Of a DNA stretch of 64,000 nucleotides, positions 45,331 to 58,118 are shown one piece after another. The stretch spans positions 9,546,501 to 9,610,500 of the forward strand of contig NC_092183.1 of NCBI RefSeq assembly GCF_043641665.1, in the 5' to 3' direction. The first letter of the stretch is position 1. Every line of letters starts with the position of its first letter. Origin of the DNA: Enoplosus armatus. Taxonomy: Eukaryota; Chordata; Actinopteri; Centrarchiformes; Enoplosidae. The notes under the pieces are model-generated. The model had not been told where the DNA came from. It saw nothing but the letters and a program-made list of their open reading frames with translations, and did not search any database. The translations under genes and the position numbers were made by a program.

Positions 45331-47024
45331 TCTGTCGTCTTTGTGTGATGTACTCAACCCTGAGCTAACTGTCGGTTGCATCATTTGTGAAAAAGCAGCA
45401 TGGGCTTGTTGACTAAGCAGTGGGATTTTCAAAATGTGAATAACTTGAATGAGTACAGAATATTGAACAAGTACAGATCTGCATGAGTAAAAAACGTACA
45501 GACGCTCAGTCCACTACTTCAGGCTGTCTCCTCCCCTGAGTTAGACTGCGACTGCTTTCATAGAACATGTTGAACTCTGAGGAACTGAGACCTTGAGTCC
45601 CGCTGCCTGACGTCATCCCACTAGACTGACCCTGTGCTCTTGGAAAACACACGTTGTTTTCTTTGTTGCCAATTTCTGGCATTTATTTAAACGGAAAAGG
45701 GGGAAGCCCTCTGCGATTATGTGCGTACTGTAGCCTTGAAAAAAACTATATTTTCTTAAGCATGCCAGTCATACGTAGACTAAACATAATTAGCCTTAAC
45801 ATGTCAGCTGTTATGTAATGTGTTTGTGTGTGTATGCCACCCTGCCCGTATGTATAAAACATGATCTCAGCCTCCTGTTGTGTGTTTCTGAACGTGGATG
45901 TCTGGTTTCAAGCCTCGCAGAATGTTCTGTAAGTAGATTTGGAAGATTAGGCATCTCATGAATGTGCTTTTCCTGGATTTGTTTGTCGCAGTCAGATAAC
46001 CTGCAGCGTGGTCGTACTGCAAACACAGTAATGACCACCAGCACAGCTGAAAGAATCAATTTTCCTGTAAAAAAAAAAAAAAAGAAAAAGAAAACACCAG
46101 CTTATGTTCTGTAGATAGACAATCACACGGCCGAGTGGGTCTTTCTGTTTGTACATTTGTCTTGTACACTTTGTAGTTTAAAGAAAGCAAAGAAAAAACA
46201 ACTTCCCAAACACAGCATTTCTTCCAGGGCTTTAATTCCTGTGCCAAACAATTACTACATTGTGTCTTAGAAAGGTTTTGTTGCCTCTATAGACTTCTAT
46301 ATCCTCAAGGTAGTGCCAGTTGGTGGAAAACACTCCATCGTTATTATCCTGTGATAGCTTTTAGGCATGTGACTTTGTTTCTTAGAACAAGACTTAAAAT
46401 TATACAAAGGGAGAAGAACTAGAAATGCAATTACAGGTGTGTGGTGCTCTGTATCAGCCACAGTATTTAGGCGTAGCTCCGGAACAATGCGTCTGTGTTT
46501 TCGTTTAATGCAAGGGTTGAGCCTATGATTTATCGCCTGAGATTACGATTTGCCAAAGGCCTTTTTGTTTAGAAGAACAACGGCTACCTGGAAGTAAAAC
46601 ATGATCTCTGTGGACAGGTACAGACACATTCGGGAGCTTGTGGGATGGGTCAAAGAAAGCTGTTTTCATTCCAGGTGTAATTCTGCCGGTCGTGTGCAGG
46701 GACGCACTGCTTACACACCCACACGTTTCATAACTGACAAAACGCACTGTGTCGCAAGCACAATTTAAGTAACTGACTTGCACAAATGCAGATGATTTAA
46801 ACTTTGACAATAATAAAAGCAGATATGATAACCACTTATTGATTAGCTGTCTCAACCAACCTTCAAGCTAGCCGACAGAACAGTCTGACCATGAGGTCCA
46901 TTAAGTATCTGTTCTGGAGCTTTTGATCATCTCACATGATCTGTCTCAACTGTCAGACTTTCCCCAGTTTTAGAGGAATTATTGATGTTCAAATCTTTTC
47001 TCTTTCTCATACATGTTGGCTTAA

Positions 47025-47455
47025 AGGAATAGTTCAACATTTTGGGAAATACACTTATTCGCTTTCTTGCAGAGAGTTAGATGAGAAGATTGAGGTCATG
47101 TCTATATGGTAAATATATAGCTGGAGCCAGCAGCTGGTTAGCTTAGCTTAGCCCAAAGAGTGGAAAAACGGGGAAAACATCTAGCTTGGCTCTGTCCAAA
47201 GGTAACAAAATCCACCTACCAGCACCTCTAAAGCTCATTAATAAACATGTTACATCTTGTTTGTTTAATCTGCACAAAAACCAAAATCTTGGCCTGGAGC
47301 TGGCAACTGGTGTAGACTTCAGGATGTTACTGGTCCGGTCTTTATGCTAAGCTAACCTGCTGGCTCCAGCTACACATTTACACAGATTGGTATCAAAATC
47401 GACCTAACACTGGGCATAAAGGGAATAATCATTTCCCAAAATGTCGAACCAGTCA
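47025..47455 (+). mobile_element. Near-complete MITE-like element with terminal inverted repeats
   Basis: The left end TAAAGGAATAGTTCAACATT followed by TTGGGAAATACACTTATTCG is matched in inverse by the right end TCATTTCCCAAAATGTCGAA. Internal blocks are GGAGCCAGCAGCTGGTTAGC, TTGGCTCTGTCCAAAGGTAA, CCAGCACCTCTAAAGCTCAT and CTTTATGCTAAGCTAACCTG. It has no coding capacity, so it would be non-autonomous. This is the most intact of at least five copies in the window. Confidence 0.75.
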
Positions 47456-47999
47456 AGATGAGCTGAGTTGTTTCTTTCAATCTCAAGTTTTTCTTATTGA
47501 AACAAATGAAAACAAGTAGTTACATGGAAGGGTGCAGAAAACACATTTATAAACTTATATACATACCCAAACAAAACAATCTTGGCATGCTTCAGAAAAT
47601 GTTCAGCAGTAAAGTATATGTGATAGCAGTGAATTGGTTAGAATAAGTAAAAAAACATTGGTCTGGTCATTTCAGGTTGCTGATTAGCATCCAATCCAGA
47701 CACATGTTTTGTCTATATTGCTATTTTAAGTATTAAACTGGTACATTCAAATAGAGCAGTTTACAGTTCCTTTGTATCAGACTAACTATCATCAGTGGAG
47801 TCATTGTCGTATTGACTTTAGTCTGGGACTCCCGACATCTTTGAGAATGAGCCCAGGTGGACGGGTTGTTGCTCTTGAGAACACTCTGCCTGCAGCTTGT
47901 TTTTAAATGTAAAGTTTAGATAGAGTTTGGATGTGTGTTTATTCTGGGGTCTGGTAAATTTGTAGATAACATCCGTATGTGATCTCACACAGCATAACA

Positions 48000-48980
48000 A
48001 AAGCCGCAGTGCAGCGAGTCAGATGTAAACTGTTTGAACTGGCACCGAGTTTGACGTGTGAAGCCAACAACCTGCTTTTTTTTAGATTATTCAACGCAGG
48101 TATCATTTGTTTGTACTATTGATGAAGCTATCAAAGGTTAACATATGTACTCTCTAACTCCTTGAAAATACAGATTCATTGTAAACAACCACTGTAAATA
48201 TGACCTTGAATGATCTGAGCACAAAACATCCATCTAATGTCAACATCTCTGTTCATACAGTTGTTGACAGTCCTCAGTCGGTACACATCAAACCCGGAGC
48301 GGACAGTTTACCCTTGAGGCTGCAGGACTGCAAAGGCTGCCACAATACAAAAGCTGGCTCAAGCTTGTTCAAGTCAAAATGTAGAACACTGTAATTTGCT
48401 CTTAACATTAAACTTTACACAATAATTTTCCTGACCTTCCAGCAGGATGGTTTATCCCTAAAGAGTGTATGACTCATGTTATAGCAACAGTCAAACAGCA
48501 ACATTATGGGAAGTTGCTTTGTTGCTTTATCACTGCAAGTTGCTGAACAAGTGTACCGTTGGTTGTATTCATTATTGTGGTAATCATTAACAGGGAGAGA
48601 AACTCTAAACTACACTAGGGACATTTACTGCTAATGTTTACATGACCAGGCGACCCTAGCTGCCCATTAGAGCACAATGGAAAAAAAAAAGGCATGCATA
48701 TTGCTGATGATGCATAGATTAACGAAAATGGTGTAAACCTACTGCCAAAGGGCCAAACCAAAACAAATGAGCAACTAACCCAACTCATTTAAACCCACTG
48801 CATCTCATATAATCAGCTCATTTAAATTCCAATGAGTTTGTGAATTGGTTTTGGACTCACTGGATGCTGTTTGCACACTCGTGCTGTGTCAGCTCATTGA
48901 AATGCAAGTTTCTGAATGGGAACCTACAGTTCTACTCAGTTTACTGATGTATATGTCAGTGAGAAGGGATGCAAAAGTTA
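48000..48980. other. Intergenic DNA, nothing identified
   Basis: AT-rich, with short frames only and no recognisable gene or RNA. Confidence 0.35.
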
Positions 48981-48984
48981 TGGC

Positions 48985-49435
48985 TTTGTATTTTGTGGCT
49001 CACAGTCTCAGTAACAGACTACAGAGCAGCTTATTTCCTCAGACTATGAAACTCCTCCACCACATCCTCTGCACACCCCAGTCAATAAATGCCTCTCTCA
49101 TGAACCTCACCTCTATGTGTTATACATGTACTAGATTGCACACTGTTTTATTCAGTGCACTGCATTAAAATATACATGGAACTATTCTGTTATGTTGGTT
49201 TTGCACATTATCATACTATTACCTTCGCACTACCTTCATTCCCACTACTACCTCAAGTTTTCTTTTTGCACTGTAACTTCCGTATTACAATGATATTGCA
49301 CATACCATACATATTTTTGTGTGTGTATATATGTATATACTTAACTACCCAAGTAGCCTACTGTTGGACTAACTGTACATTTTTACTTTTCTACTCTTGT
49401 CGACTCTATGTGTATGACTACTGTGTTCATGCAAG
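48985..49435 (+). mobile_element. Degraded LINE 3' end
   Basis: The frame reads SLSNRLQSSLFPQTMKLLHH, which resembles the last residues of fish non-LTR retrotransposon reverse-transcriptase ORFs (typically NRLxxSFFPQAxxLLN). It is followed by a T-rich, TGCACT-rich tail (TTTTTGCACTGTAAC, TATATGTATATACTTA) typical of such elements. It is 5' truncated and has no catalytic domain. Confidence 0.5.
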
Positions 49436-49438
49436 GAC

Positions 49439-49600
49439 TTAAAGGAATAGTTCAACATTTTAGGAAATATGCTCATCCACTTTCTTGCTGACAGTGAGAT
49501 GAGAAGATTGATACCACTTTCATGTCTCCACTGTAAATATGTAGGCTAGCTGGAGCCAGCAGCCGCTTAGCTTAACATGAAGACTGGTAAACACTGTACC
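49439..49600 (+). mobile_element. MITE-like teleost repeat, left end
   Basis: TTAAAGGAATAGTTCAACAT then TTTAGGAAATATGCTCATCC, GAGATGAGAAGATTGATACC and GGAGCCAGCAGCCGCTTAGC align with the left third of the 47025-47455 element. It lies directly after the LINE remnant, which suggests nested insertion. Confidence 0.7.
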
Positions 49601-50517
49601 GACTGTACGGACGTCAGCTGTAAACTGTGCGCTTTTGCCTGATTTTACTTACTGATTTGTATAGTGTTGAAATGTTCATTTTTTAATTTGTTAATGTGAC
49701 ACTAAAACAATTAGTAAGTATTTTCTTGGATCATGATTCATATGATGATCACAGGAGAAGAAAATGTGCAGAACAGATTAAACATTAATTATAAATCTTC
49801 TTGGCTGCTTAATCGCAAATTATGACACTAATGTCTCACAAAATCATTTCTCTCTCATGACACATCTAAACAATTGCATGTGATACATTGTTATCTTGTC
49901 TTATCTTTTACTTCGTTGATCCACATTTTACCACTGAAACTCCTGCTGGTAATTTCTCGTCAGCAAACCCCTCAAGCTCCTCTCTTTCAATGTGAGGGAA
50001 AATGAGGATTATTTGTTTTGGGTGGGTGGGTGTTATTTTTCTTACATTCTGCTTCGTGCTCAGTGGCCAGTGGGACAGCTGTGATACGTCTGCCAAACAC
50101 TCAGAAGTGTTTTGTCCACATCACCTCAGTGTTGGGTCAATATGCTTTCAAAAAAGCTTTGAGGTTGAGAGAGATACTGGAAATCAGTATCAGATCAAAC
50201 ATCCTAATAAATAATAGGGTCATATTTGTACAAGAGGCATATGTTATATAGTGCACATTCTGTGATGTGGATAGTTCTTTACATCATTCTCAGGATTTGT
50301 TAGTTTTCGCTATTGCCACCACATTTGCAACTGATGCATTAGCAATTAATGCAGCTGATACTATAGATCACAAATATAAAGGCAGCTACACATGAGAAAA
50401 AAACAATTACAGTTTTATTGATAATTGGTAGTACAGGTCAGCTTAAATAAAAGTCTGGACAGTCACCATTTGAGTTTTGCAGACAATATGAGGCTACTTA
50501 CAGAGGTATTTGTTAAC

Positions 50518-50520
<3 letters not shown>

Positions 50521-50553
<33 letters not shown>
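50521..50553 (+). repeat. (TA)n microsatellite
   Basis: Pure TA dinucleotide run of about 32 nt. Confidence 0.9.
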
Positions 50554-50555
<2 letters not shown>

Positions 50556-51619
50556 AAGACAGAAAATCTAGCCTGGGAACCAGATGAATCTGCGAGCTCA
50601 TGTTTTATTTGCTCGAGGCGGATGCAGATAATTTGCATTTGTGAATTGGTCTGGTGATGTCAGGCTACAGAAAGTCAAATATGTACTCACAAACAAAAAA
50701 TTCTAGCCACACGTTGATCCTATAACTATAACTGACTTCTAATTTATTTGAGGTTTAAGTTTAATAACAGTATTTTGTAACAAATGTTTTTGATTGAAAC
50801 ATTGATGCAAACATTTTAATAGCTTGAAAAGGTTAGATAAATCAGCTGATGGTGACAAAATAACAGGCAAATGAATCAGACAGCAAATAAATCCAATCTA
50901 ATTACCACTGCTCATCAGCCTGATTTATTTCTGTTTAATATGTGAGCAATACACCAATGTCAGGACACATAAAAGCCACACATTCCCTCAAAACAAACAG
51001 ACAGATCAATTAAACATTATTTGTTTTCACTTATCTCTTTAAAATGTTAAATATGAAGTAGCTGACCTTGATGAATAATGAAAGATTAATAAACACGTTT
51101 CTCTGAAGACTCTGGCCAAGAGCAACACAGCCAGCAGCATCTTATCCTGTAATCTTCCAGACAGAACAGCACAGACACAGCGGTCTCCCATCTCAGATAT
51201 AAATCACACTTACCATTCAAAATTAGGAGGAAAAAACACAAGAGTCTGTATTTATGATACAAAAATAAATTGCAGTCACGGAAGGATAAAAATGTCTGCT
51301 ACAAGTGGTTAAAAATGTGCAAATTGGGCATTTAGTAGAAGATACTGTTCGGTGTGGATAGTACGTACTAAACGAAACAAGATTAGATGAGGATGTGCTG
51401 GCTTTATTATAAATTCTCTTACCGGCTGAAGTGTCTTTATTCTACAAATAAGGTTTCCTGGTAGAGATAAATGGTTTGTACAGTAGCAGCTGTTCTGTCT
51501 CCAGGCTCAACACTGATAATGTCTAATGCATCCCGCTTTTCACTTGCACATTCTGTAATATTTACATATCTCAAATAACCCGTGACACAGTTCTCTGTCA
51601 AACCTCCCCTCCCCCAAAA

Positions 51620-51648
51620 ACACACACACACACACACACACACACAGG
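51620..51648 (+). repeat. (CA)n microsatellite
   Basis: Uninterrupted CA run of about 28 nt following a CCCCTCCCCC stretch. Confidence 0.9.
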
Positions 51649-52152
51649 TCTTTTAAAACACTTAAAAGGCTCTGGGCATCAGATAACCAGTGATGTGGAT
51701 GTCAAACTTCCTGACTTTTTCCCCTCATCACATCTCACCTGACTGACTTCAACAGCAGTGTTAGCACACCTGTCTGACACCTGGTAATGACGGCCAAAAA
51801 CCTCCTCTGAAATCAGCAGGACATTGTAAACACTCTCGTTACTTTTAATCCAGTGATTTTAAATTGAGCTTGAGGACGAGAAGCTGACAAAGAAGGATGA
51901 ATTACTTGCCTTTATTGCAAATTAGAGTTTATTCATTGTCTACAGCTTTTACACAGTTAAGGTTTATCAGTAGGAGATAAGCGTCACACAAAAATGGGTC
52001 TTGAGCTTGTGGAGTGAAACTGGTATAAAATGAGACTGAGAAGATAGTGGCATTCTTCTTTATGATAATTACACTTAACTGTTGCAAATTACAGAACAAA
52101 CAATGCATCCATATTGTCCATATGCTGCCATAAACCAGCAGACATTTTGGGA

Positions 52153-52302
52153 TGTCATAGCAGGAAAAGCACATGTTGCACACTGATGACATTAAAAACA
52201 ACTGCATACCATTAACGTGAGCTAGTTGCAGGGTCCTGACATTGTGCATGCTGGCTCACTGGCACACTTGACTGTTCCACATGGGCTTTTCCTGCTATGA
52301 CA
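52153..52302. repeat. Inverted repeat pair about 100 bp apart
   Basis: TGTCATAGCAGGAAAAGC plus ACATG (52153-52175) is repeated in inverse as CACATGGG plus CTTTTCCTGCTATGACA (52278-52302), with one mismatch in the core. It could be the ends of a small inverted-repeat element or a hairpin. Confidence 0.6.
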
Positions 52303-52401
52303 CGTGAAATAGTTTGCAGTGAAAATGGTCAATAAAATCATAATTTTGTGGGATATTTAGGATAAAGTAAGTAAATTGACCTTAATTTGTCAACCTTAGT
52401 T

Positions 52402-52431
52402 TGTCAACAGCTGTTTCCAAGATCAAAAATG
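52402..52431 (+). repeat. Short repeat shared with loxhd1 intron
   Basis: TTGTCAACAGCTGTTTCCAA plus GATCA is also found at 13044-13068. It is probably part of a dispersed repeat family. Confidence 0.45.
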
Positions 52432-53150
52432 AACTATTAAGTGCTGGATGTGCTCAGAATCATGGAAACTGAGCAAATCTGCTATGTTTTAATTTTGCAT
52501 ATATCTCCACCTGGTAAACACTTACCGGTTCAGTTTCAGGAGGTATATGCAAATAACACCTCCATATTATGATAATCAGAAGGGACTAAATATGAGTAAT
52601 GATATTTTCTAACAGCTAAATTACATTTCTAATGCTTATATAGGAACACAGTGACTATGAGTGAAGAGCTGCTCTCAGAAAAGCAGTCAGTAAGGAGCCT
52701 CAGGATCACAATGGTTCTTGTTCTAAGCATTTTGTGCTGCTCATTCATCCTGGACTGCATACCAGGCTGTTTCCCAAGATCGTGCACTGAATACTGAATA
52801 GCTGCAACATAATGTGGAATGAATGCATTATGTGCAGTACCACAACAGCATTTTCTTCTCCAAAGATCTATTATCTTATCTTTCTGCAGAGTCTAAACAT
52901 CCCAGACTTTACTTTATTTGCCAGTTAACGTGATATTAGCTGATGCTGCATTCTCATGTTGATATTTATGTTGACTGAAGTGCACTTTGTGTCTATTCCT
53001 ACAGTTATCAGGATCCATACTGCATGATGTCGTCATTGATGCATTCCTTTCCACGCAAAGAATTTGGTTTTCTCTAGATTGGCTATCAGCAAATTCTTCA
53101 GTGCAATACCTCTTTCAATCCTCTGTGAGAAAACTTCCAAAGATGCTTTT

Positions 53151-53176
53151 GACACACACACACACACACACACACT
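53151..53176 (+). repeat. (CA)n microsatellite
   Basis: Uninterrupted CA run of about 26 nt. Confidence 0.9.
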
Positions 53177-53362
53177 TTGACGACTGCAGGCAGAGAGGAA
53201 AAGGAGTGGGAGGAAATCTTTCCCCAGCTTTCCCTTCTTTTTGCTCGCAAGGTCACCCAACCATAGAGCTTAACAATTGATGTGAGCACACGTTCCAATA
53301 GTGATGATATCATCTCATAGTCCACAACAGAACAGGAATTTCTGATACAAATGAAAATCTGT

Positions 53363-53574
53363 TTTATTTTGACAATAAATCTATATTTGCCCTATTTAAT
53401 TCTATAAAAACAGAGCAATAATTATCACATGAGCACACAGTAATTGACATATACAAAAGTAACGAGTGACACGAGCAGATGTAATGTTGACAATGTTGAC
53501 ATAAAACCCCAATTATCTCTTATAATGTATACACAATTTTAATGTACATACACAGTTGACAGTTCAGTGAGTCC
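53363..53574 (-). other. mrps27: mrps27 3' UTR with polyadenylation signal
   Basis: A minus-strand AATAAA (TTTATT at 53363-53368) lies about 210 nt past the mrps27 stop, a normal distance for a short 3' UTR. Confidence 0.55.
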
Positions 53575-56500
53575 CTATGCCTGCTGGGCTGCAGCCTTGG
53601 CAGCTAAGCGCTCCTGTTTCTCCTGCTCGGCCTTCTCCCTCATCTCCTTCTCTCTCTGGATCAGCTGCCTCTTCTCGGCCTCCCAGCCCTGCACCCGGCT
53701 CTCGTACTGCTCCAAGTCGGGTTTCTCTGCAGCCGCCAGGTTCTGCTGGGCCAGAGCCGTCACCAAAGCCTGGAAGGAGGCAGAGTCCACTTTACCCCGA
53801 GACTCCAGCTGACTGCTCAGTTCCTGAAAAGGCAGGGAAACAAAAAGACGTTGAAGCGCCCAAAAATGACCTCATCACTTCATGTAAATGACTTGGGTGA
53901 AACCCACCAAACCAGTGAACTCTATTCAATACATTTGAAAACACTCCCGAAGTCACAGTCTATCAAAAACATGAAGGTTTGGATGTTCTGATAAAGAAAT
54001 CTGAGAGTCCACATTTCATTTGTAGAAATTAGTGCTTATAAAAGCCCTTGTTGGCACAGCTGGCCATCTCTGTTGCCTTGAGAAGTTCAGATATTGAATA
54101 TCACACTACTTACACACTACAATTTAGATCAGGGCATGTTTTAGATGTGTGTGTATGTCAGACACTGAATATGACATTTATTTGCATTCTGTTTAATACA
54201 GCTGTAGTTCAGGTGGACCAGCTCCAGACCACACTGACTGTCCAATGTCAGATATTAAAAGACAAAAACTTCCTCAGTAAAAGTAGTCACACCTTAAAAG
54301 CTCCCTGTGGAGTTTATGTGTGGGCCCCTGTTTGTTCGCTCTTGTGCAGACGCATGAGGACGCAGCCCACGCGATACAAATTCCAGCCAGTAGTTTCCCA
54401 CTAATCAACAGGTGGTGGTAACATGCCAACGAACACTACTGTGCCAACAAAAGGAAGGAAAGAAGAAGACGGCTGGCTAGTAACCATGAATGAAAATGCT
54501 TTATAAGGAAGGACATGTATTCAGCATGTTTGTTAGACCTCAAGGACATACACAATGCACGTTGGTGAGAAACACTGAACGTAAACAGAAACTTCGGCTG
54601 TTTACAGGGAAACTCAACAGGGCAGAGAGCTATCGGTGTGGTGAAAACATGAGGGCAGCACCCTTAAATCAATTTATTTGAATCATCAACGGTAATTTTT
54701 ACAAAAACATTTCAATCTGCATTTGACAACAGAGAAAAACAGGATATAATATTAAGCTGACAATTTAATTTAGCTAAGACTGTATGAAATGTATGACTTT
54801 AAATTTTAAAGAATCAATTAAAAAAACCCTTAGTATTCTGCCCACTCAGATTTTACTGAGTCAACCCCAGTCATGTTTATCACATTTCTACTGGCTTGCC
54901 CTGACAAGGAAAACTGATGTAAATTCAGTTGCTACTACAAACGAAAGCACACCTGCTGCACACAACAAACACCCACCTTGAATCTGCTGGCATATTGAGG
55001 TAGCTTAGCCCGCTCGGCCTGATCATCTTCATCTACGGGGTCTTCTTTCTTGTCCTCTTCACCTGCTGACTGCTCTCCAGAGGAGTCACTGTCTGACGTA
55101 GAAGACAGTTCCTGCAGCAACTCATTCATGTAGTCCAGCTGAAAAAGTATGAAAATCAATGTTAAGAAAGCGGAAAGATTATTATTTTTTTATTTGTAAA
55201 ATCAATATAAAGCGCAGTTCTGAAACAGCTGTTACTGCCTGAAAAGTCTTTATTTACTGTATATTCAATTACTAAATAAATGTTAGATATTTTTAATAAG
55301 ATACAGTTCCTTATTTAAAGACATGCAATGATGAAAGAGGCTGAACACCTCACTTGACAACTCACCTCTTAATCTTAGGCAGAGGTAAGATTAACAGTGA
55401 CCTGAGGCGGCAGTCACCAGCACCCTCATTTGAGATGTAATATTTCCTCTCTGTCCTACGGTGTTATCTGCTCTGTCTACATTATTGCTGCGCCGTTGTC
55501 TGACACAAGCCGTTTAGTTCCTGTTGCATTGATTCTCACAGACGTCCTCGGCGCTCCAGGCTCTTCAAAATCTCATTAGACGTGGACAAAGCTGAACTAT
55601 TGAACTGGACAGCGCAGGCCAGATTAGAGGCGCTACACCCGACTGTGTGTTTGTGCATACATGTAAAAATAACAACAATATGACAGCGTGTATGTGTTTC
55701 ATCTCAGCAGATGAAGACTGTGTGCGTCACTACACCCCACCTGGAAAGTAACAACAGTCTCTACTGCGTCTTTGTAATGCTGTGTTGGTAACCATCCTGT
55801 TGTGTGACTCAGAGCCATGCTCAACAGACTTTGCATCATTTTCATTTAAATCACATACATCATCTCATGTACCTTGAGAACGTGAGTATTTAAGTATTAA
55901 AGATATGTCAGAGCCTTTGATACAGTCACAGCAACTGTCTAACACTTTGGGAAATATGTTTGTTTGATGTCAAACCCACGGTCAGTGGAGAAGATCGATA
56001 ACAAAATCTAACTGCAGGGAATGGTGCTGTCTGACGCGGTGTGTTTGTTATATTTCTTTATATCTTGTCATTTGTCTTTAAAGGAACTGGCTAAGTGGAG
56101 AAACCTCACATCTAAATGGAGAATAATTTCTAGAGATTAAGCGAGCAACGAGACTTGAATCAGGATCGATAGATGTCATCACTGTGCCTCAAGTACAGAG
56201 GTCCAGGACATGTTAAGCAAAGTTGAGCACAAATTCTACAACCAGGAACCTATTTCCACCACAAAAAGAGAAAAATATATTTACTGTGTCTTTAGACAGC
56301 TTGACATCACCAGAAGCAACAGCCACTCTCTCCATGACAGCCAGCGCTCGGTCCAGATACCCATGTCCCCAGAAGAGAGGCATCCCTTTGAACATGGCAT
56401 GTATGCCCTTTAACATCTCCACCTTGCCTGGATGGGGAAGGTGGAGGAGAATAAATGAGACAAACAGCTTAATGAAAGAAAGCTGGATGAATCAATCACT

Positions 56501-58071
56501 GTAAAAAGATGAAAAATGCAATACTGTGGGGGAAGAAACTCAAAAGACACACCGAGGAGAGCATTGCCAAGCAGCTCAGCGCTGAGGCCAACAGTGTTGT
56601 CTTGCTTCCGTCCACAGATGAGCAGTGATGCTCCCAATGACCGCTCGTCTGACACCTGAACACAGTGAGGATCAAGTCTAAGTATTTTATTTGGAAGCAT
56701 TCACATGCTAATTAGTTTCAGGCACCCATTTCCATTTGACTGAAACCTCTCATATATCACTCTGAATATCAGGACATTGAAGACTTCAGTTGTGCAAGTG
56801 TAAGTTAATGTACTGTAATTCGATGCATAAGAATATTCCGGGAGGTCATTTGTTTTCATAACACCTCCCATGTTGTTGCTGCTGTTTCACTCACAGCGAG
56901 TTGTGGTCTGGTTGCTAGGTAACTGCCCAGAGCGTGCAGAGACAGGATCTGTGTGGAGGGAAGGTCGAAGGCCTCCTGAAGCATCACCTCTTCAACCACA
57001 GAGCACGCACCTGCACCAAAAACATGATGTTTACATGACGCTGTATTTTTCTTTCTAAAATGTATGTTATCATTCATTTCTTTCCTTCTACATAAAATAA
57101 TATTTTTGTTATACTACTAAAACTAATTGTAGCCATTATTACAGGGATTTCTTTTTAGAGATCATCAAATTTAATGAGACAGACAGCAGGGCAGGAGTAA
57201 GAACATAAAGTTTTAAAATCACAAGAATTCAACACTCTCACTTTTGCAGTGTGCCTGGTCACCTTTTGTGAAGTTAAAAAGGTGTTATTCTCTCTAATTT
57301 TTTAAACAAATTTAAACAACAAACAACAAATTTGGCACTATTGGTCCACACAGATCTGATGTTTTCCTGTGCCAATACTTTCTGAATCTCCAGAGGAGCA
57401 AACTCACATGCTTCACGTGCTCTATGACACAGAGGAATAAGATATATCAGGTTTTCGTCACAAGGCAGTACTTGTTGGTGGGATCAATTCATTGTTGGTA
57501 TTTTCATGGGATTTGCTGACAACAAAATATATATAATGCTGCCTGATTTATCCTTAAAAGTAATGAAACATCTGATTTGAGTTGCAATACTGAAGTTATA
57601 CAGTATATAAGCACTAAACAAACAGTGAATTCATCATTTTATCAAATGTAATCAAAACTTCAACATACAACTGAAAACACAGTAATATCAACTACGTGGC
57701 TTCACTTGTTGAAAAACAACGTACTGTTTACTGTCTAATGTTATTACAGAAAACATAACCAGGCTTCCCCTTTACGTCTGTCTCTTACAAACAAGGAAAG
57801 AAATGTTTAAAATCTGATTTTGGTGATTTGACAGACAGCCTGTTCTCACTCCTGGCAATATTCAAAGTCAACAAGAATGTGTTTGGAAACCTGCAGGTGT
57901 TTCATTTATTTCAGTCTGTCTGGACCTTATTCTGTCCCCAAATGTTTGACTGAAAACATGCTTTGAAAAAAAACACCTTACTTTTAAAGTCCCCATCCTT
58001 AATGTAAGAATCTACAAGCAGATTGAAGGTGAAGTCATCTGGGAATATTCCATACTGGACCTGCACAAACA

Positions 58072-58118
<47 letters not shown>

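Noticed and set aside
57911..58114. Frame beginning with a Cys-Val repeat
   Set aside because: The repeat part is a translated (GT)n microsatellite in an intron. Only 57982-58060 is mrps27 exon 6.
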